A DNA stretch of 64,000 nucleotides from Brachionus plicatilis. Taxonomy: Eukaryota; Rotifera; Eurotatoria; Ploima; Brachionidae. The notes under the pieces were generated by a model. The model had not been told where the DNA came from, did no database searches, and saw only the letters and a list, made by a program, of their open reading frames with translations. Shown one piece after another: positions 59,607 to 64,000 of the stretch (position 1 is its first letter; every line of letters begins with the position of its first letter). Position numbers and translations under genes: made by a program. The stretch spans positions 423,112 through 487,111 of the forward strand of contig QEOQ01000092.1 in the NCBI GenBank assembly GCA_010279815.1, in the 5' to 3' direction.

Positions 59607-61040
59607 TCATAATTGGTCGAGTGTTTTTGGTTTTTTTGCTTGTGACATGTTTTCATTTGAATCATCAGACAGTTTGGTTTCACATTTTCTCTTAAATAAA
59701 TTAACATTTTCTTCTTGAAAATGATTAATTCCAAGAATAAAATCTATGGAATGCTTAAATGGTTTGGAAGAATAGATGGGCGACGAAGGTGAATTTTTTG
59801 ACAATGTTCTAAATGAATCTTCATTATTGTTTTTTATCGCGTTTTCTTCTTCATAAATTAAATTGCATTCTTCACTTGAGTTATCGATATTATCGCTTTT
59901 ATTTAGATTTTCGTTTTGATTGTACATTTCTCCGTTAGTTTGTTCATCAGGCTCATTTTGGCTGGTGACATTTTTTGTTTGCTTACTCGGACTAAAAATA
60001 TCACTTGAAGAAACACTATTAAAATTGTTGTACACAGTCGAACATGTTGAAGATGATGTGGATGAAGATGAGGAGGATGAGGATGATGATGATGTAGAAA
60101 TATCACTAGCTGTTGAATAGCTGTCTTTTGCATTGTAATTTTTAAAATAGGAAAAATCTTGAAAATTTTTGAAAAGTGGCGAAAAAGAATTTAGAGAAGA
60201 CATGTTATTTTGCTGAAAAGTATTCATAACTGTCATCATATAGTCGTTCCACAGTTTGCTTTGATTTAAAACAAATTGACTATTTTGGCTAGATTCGCAA
60301 TTAGCATTCGGATAAGTTACATTTGGTTGCTTGGACAATGCTGACGCAGACTGGATCAAAAAATTAGAATAAATGCTAGTGGCAGCCAAAAGTCCATTGC
60401 TGGAAGAAGTTTGTGCAGACGAATTATTGTGAAATGTGTTTATTGCATTGGGGTGTTCAAATGCTGAATCATCTGTGGGACATAAACTATCCATCTGTGC
60501 TTTAGAATTGGTGTCTAAAATCGCTTTCAATTTTTGAAGCTTTTTTTTGGAATTTTTTGAACTTTTTTCAATTGGACAACTACTTTTGCTACTTGAGCTC
60601 TAATCAAAAAAAATAAATAAATTTAAAAATTTTATTTGTTAAGCTTCTTTTAATTTATTTTTTTACTTTGGCTTGTCTAGTTGCCACTGATCCCGGTTTG
60701 ATCGAGCCAGTCTCATAAAAGCGAGTGAGTATTTTGCTCACACAGCCATGCGACACAAGCAAACGCCTGGATATGTCACATGGTCTTACGCCAGTTAGAG
60801 CCATTTCAACTATTTGCCGCCGCACATGATCCGGCAACGGTCTTCCATTGACGAACACGCCACCCAGCTGATTTACGCCTGCTTGCCCTATTGTATTAAA
60901 ATTAAATAAACAAGTTAAACTTGGATGCATTGCTTTGGCAACAATCAAAGATACATACCAACCCCGGGAACATACAATTTACTTTTGACATTTTGCTGTT
61001 CCGAATTATTGTAATGGTTATCTTCTATTGAACAGTTCAT
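59607..61040 (-). CDS. Pox-neuro-type Pax factor with only the N-terminal half of the paired domain
   Basis: Pox-neuro factors specify sensory and neural fates by binding DNA through a paired domain. Exons on the - strand: 61040-60959, 60887-60667 and 60599-59607. All joins keep frame and give 431 aa. Residues 28-95 are a near-perfect PAI subdomain ([20 protein letters not shown]...[23 protein letters not shown]). The GQAGVNQ start, [18 protein letters not shown] and [10 protein letters not shown] favour pox-neuro over Pax6, Pax2/5/8 or Pax1/9. After GS the usual linker and the whole RED subdomain (FAWEIR...PSVSSINRILRN) are absent. The sequence goes VATRQAKVK and, after a 67-bp intron, into a Ser/Lys-rich tail with poly-Ser. 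A Groucho-binding octapeptide/eh1-like HSIDFILGI lies near residues 384-392, followed by basic KRK and KKPK. No homeodomain is present. DNA binding would rest on PAI alone. Confidence 0.9.
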
Positions 61041-64000
61041 TTTTTTTTTTTGTATTAATTACAAATTTCTGGCAATGATGTGTATTTTAGGTGAATCGAT
61101 TCTATATTTAAATAGGAAAAAAAATATAAAAAAAATATATATATGAATAAAATAAGTGAATAGACTGGTCCAATGAAATGAATTCTAATAGGAAAAAAGG
61201 TCTCTCTCAGCCAATCTTTAAATATTTTACTAAAGGTGGAGTTTGATCTTAAATCAGTGTGAGTTTTTATTTTTTCTACTTCTTGGAACGAGATTCGTGT
61301 TAATCATGATCGATTAATTATAGGTATAGCATCTCTTGCCAATTTTTACTCTTTTAATATATTCAGACGATTGCATAGGTGTTTTTTTTTTGCCATTTTT
61401 TTGTAAATTAACTCAGCTTATTTTTTAGACTTGTAGCGATGGTGTTTAAATTTCAAGCTTCGATTCACCCAAGCTAAACAAATCGCTTCAAACGACTAGA
61501 GAAAAGGAAAAAATTTAAAAAAGTGATTTTTGAAGCGTTTAGTCAAAAACAGGTAATTTATTAGGCAAAACGACAAAAAGTGGAATCTTCAAAAATTGTC
61601 GCTCAATTAATCTTAAATTGAACAACAAAAAAAAATAAGAAAAAAATAGAAAAAGTCATAAATCTTCATTAAGCATTTTCTTTTGATCCAATTTATTGAA
61701 ATAAGCTGCCTGAAACCGGCTCGTCGAATAGAATAAACACATTGAAGGTAAATAATATGAAATTCAAGTGTTGGTTACGTGTTTATTTTGTTAAATGAAA
61801 ATCAATATTATGTTAGGTCGATGAGTGATTACAAAAACATTTAGCTAAATTACTTTTGATTGGCTTATTTTAAAATTTTTCTATTTCGTGTCTACTTTAT
61901 CATTTTATATCAATGGATTCAATTCGAGTTAATTGAAACTAATTAGCTTCTTTTGGACTTGATATAAAAATAGAATTTCATGTCATGATTTGTCTTGTAA
62001 TTAAAAACTGTTGAGCAATAAATTAGACTCAGAGATTCTTACAAAATAACAAGAGTTCCATAATTAATTGAAATACAATTAACAGTCAACGATTAATGAT
62101 ATCCTTTTAAAAGCGATTGGTTTATTATATTTAATTAGTGAAACTTGATTGATATCTTAGTTTCATAAATTTTTAAAGGGACATTGAAGTCAAAAATTTT
62201 TTTTTTCGCTTTTTATTGCATATAATTAATAAATATTTTTTGAAATCTTATTTATTAAATTGAATGTTTTCAATTGACTAGGAGAAAATTTAAACGAAAA
62301 TTAAAAAGTTCAATTATAAAAATTTTCAATTTTTTATTTATCTTTAATTGTATTGAAATTGAAAAAAATATAATTTAAAATCTGTAAATAAACACTCATT
62401 TTAATTTTTTAAATAGTTGTCTTTTATTTCTAATGTTATATGCTTGATTTTCTTGTCAAATACACCAACATTCGTTCTTTGCACCAAATCAGTCTATTTA
62501 TTTTGTTAAATTTTACCCGTACTGGAAAAATAAAAAATGCATAAGATACCAATTAATCTGTCCATCAAGTTCTCAATCACTGAGTCAAGCATTTTACTTT
62601 TTACAAAAGCATTAACGCGAGTAAAGTTACAACCGGGATAACTTTTAAAATACCATTTTAAAATTTTAAAATGTAAATTTTGGGATTTGCGCTAAGGACT
62701 CAACCAGACCAATTTATGGATTCTAATTTTTCTGAAAATAAAAAAAAAATGATTTAGTAAAAGAAATATTTTTCATTCAAAAATAGATTATCAAATACTA
62801 GAAAAATTTAAGAATTAATTTAAATTTAATTGAAAATAAAAAAATTTTAATCTTGAAAATTGCGACTATTTAATTTTATTTGAATGTATTCAATATTTTT
62901 CAAATGCTCTCATTGTGGGTCAAGCTCTTACATTTTGATAAAAGGACTTGTTAAACAACTTTGACTATTACCCTTGCTTACTATATAAATGATATGCAAT
63001 TGAACGTCTGAAGTATCTTTGGCGCAGATGAACAACGAAACAAAAGACCATTTGTACACTTTTATGGTCTCTTATTTGCGCGTGTTCCATGTTTATTTAG
63101 TTACTACTTATATACTTCGAAAAAAAGGAATAAAAATTGATAAGAAAAAAAAATCAACTAATATTTAAGCCTTTTTAAGCATAATCAAATGATGAAATAA
63201 TTAAATTCAAACTTGTCAAATCTTGAAAGAAGCGCTCTTTGAGATTATCAAAAGCTATGATTATAATTAAATTTTAATAAAGAATTTGTTAATATTCTGA
63301 AAAAATTTTATCTTTAAATCAGTTGAATTGAAAGCAATCTTTTTTTTAATACAGTAAGATCTCTAACTTAGACTTTAATTACAAAATAAATAGTGCTAAG
63401 ATATGCTACAAAATAAGTTATAATTATATTTTCAAACGAATTCTGTTGTTGTGAAATTTTTTTGAATTTTCACATTTTCAGCTCATTTGATCGGCGAAAC
63501 TTTTGATCAGAATAGTTTTTATTTGAATTGATTAAAATAAAAACAATATTTATTTGCGAAATCGGCAATAGATCATTATCTTGAAGAAAATTAGCTGATA
63601 AACTATGCGATGCTAAAAATTTTATAAATTTTTTTTTTTTAAAAGAAAATTTCAATTTAATAAATTTTATTTAAAAAGATTGAAACTGTGAAGATCCGCT
63701 AATGAATACATTATTATTCAAAAAAATTTTCAACAACTGGATTTTTTTTTAGACAGATTTTATAATCCTAATTTTAAAATTTTTATTGAAATATTTTTTA
63801 GATACTAAAAAAAGTTTAATCTTAATGATGACTATTTCCAATTTTAAAGAAATCATTAATGATTCAAAAAAATATAGAATTGTAGCATAATCTCTTGGCT
63901 ATTTACTGTGTCAAAATTTACTACAATTTTATGAAAAGTATAACCTATAAACCGTGTTCTAATTCGAAAAATGAATAATTTTAAAGATTTTAGGTGTAAG
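61041..64000. other. Non-coding DNA upstream of the Pax gene
   Basis: No exon recognised. A TATATATATG run near 61136-61145 lies about 100 bp upstream of the Pax start codon on its 5' side. Two patches, about 61435-61560 and 62900-63120, are less AT-rich than the background and include a TATATAAATGATATGCAAT stretch near 62980. They could be cis-regulatory DNA of the developmental gene, but nothing in the sequence proves it. Small frames such as 63470-63655 are chance. Confidence 0.35.

Overview
The window is animal (metazoan) nuclear DNA. It is very A+T-rich by eye and its genes are interrupted by short GT-AG introns of about 45 to 220 bp. It carries clear animal genes (myosin VI, a Pax transcription factor, a nuclear-receptor ligand-binding domain, Rubicon, an ATRIP-like checkpoint protein, gamma-glutamyltransferase) and relics of hAT, non-LTR and LTR transposable elements. 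A compact, AT-rich spiralian such as a monogonont rotifer would fit, but that is inference from style, not proof. The standard genetic code works throughout.

Layout. (1) 1-15.8 kb holds no convincing gene. It is a nest of direct and inverted repeats whose best-defined part is a 4,869-bp tandem unit (6021-10889, repeated from 10890), with partial copies at 1-850 and 14.9-15.8 kb. (2) 15.8-27.27 kb is a purine-rich minisatellite with a monomer of about 28 bp, interrupted by a 740-bp assembly gap. The same monomer sits, in opposite orientation, inside each copy of the composite repeat, so the array probably grew from that element. (3) 27.3-30.5 kb has a decayed hAT transposase, a 119-bp hAT-type MITE with target-site duplication, a cluster of Grainyhead-like AACCGGTT sites and a possible tRNA-derived SINE. 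(4) 30.6-35.1 kb: complete myosin VI gene, + strand, ten exons, 1253 aa. (5) 36.55-38.63 kb: gamma-glutamyltransferase, + strand, eight exons recovered, 5' exon not found. (6) 41.2-43.5 kb: intronless 759-aa protein with a nuclear-receptor-like ligand-binding domain and no receptor zinc fingers in this ORF. (7) 43.87-44.36 kb: a 490-bp inverted-repeat transposon with 6-bp target duplication. (8) 44.8-47.5 kb: Rubicon-like autophagy regulator, - strand, one exon. (9) 49.6-52.1 kb: ATRIP-like DNA-damage checkpoint protein, - strand, one exon. (10) 52.5-57.3 kb: a graveyard of retroelements. (11) 59.6-61.04 kb: a pox-neuro type Pax gene, - strand, three exons, in which the second half of the paired domain is absent. 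(12) 61-64 kb: non-coding DNA upstream of the Pax gene.

The genes do not form one pathway. The most unusual items are the Pax gene with only the N-terminal paired subdomain, the receptor-like protein without a visible DNA-binding domain but with three CxCxxC motifs, and the apparent origin of an 11-kb minisatellite from a small array inside a foldback-like composite repeat.
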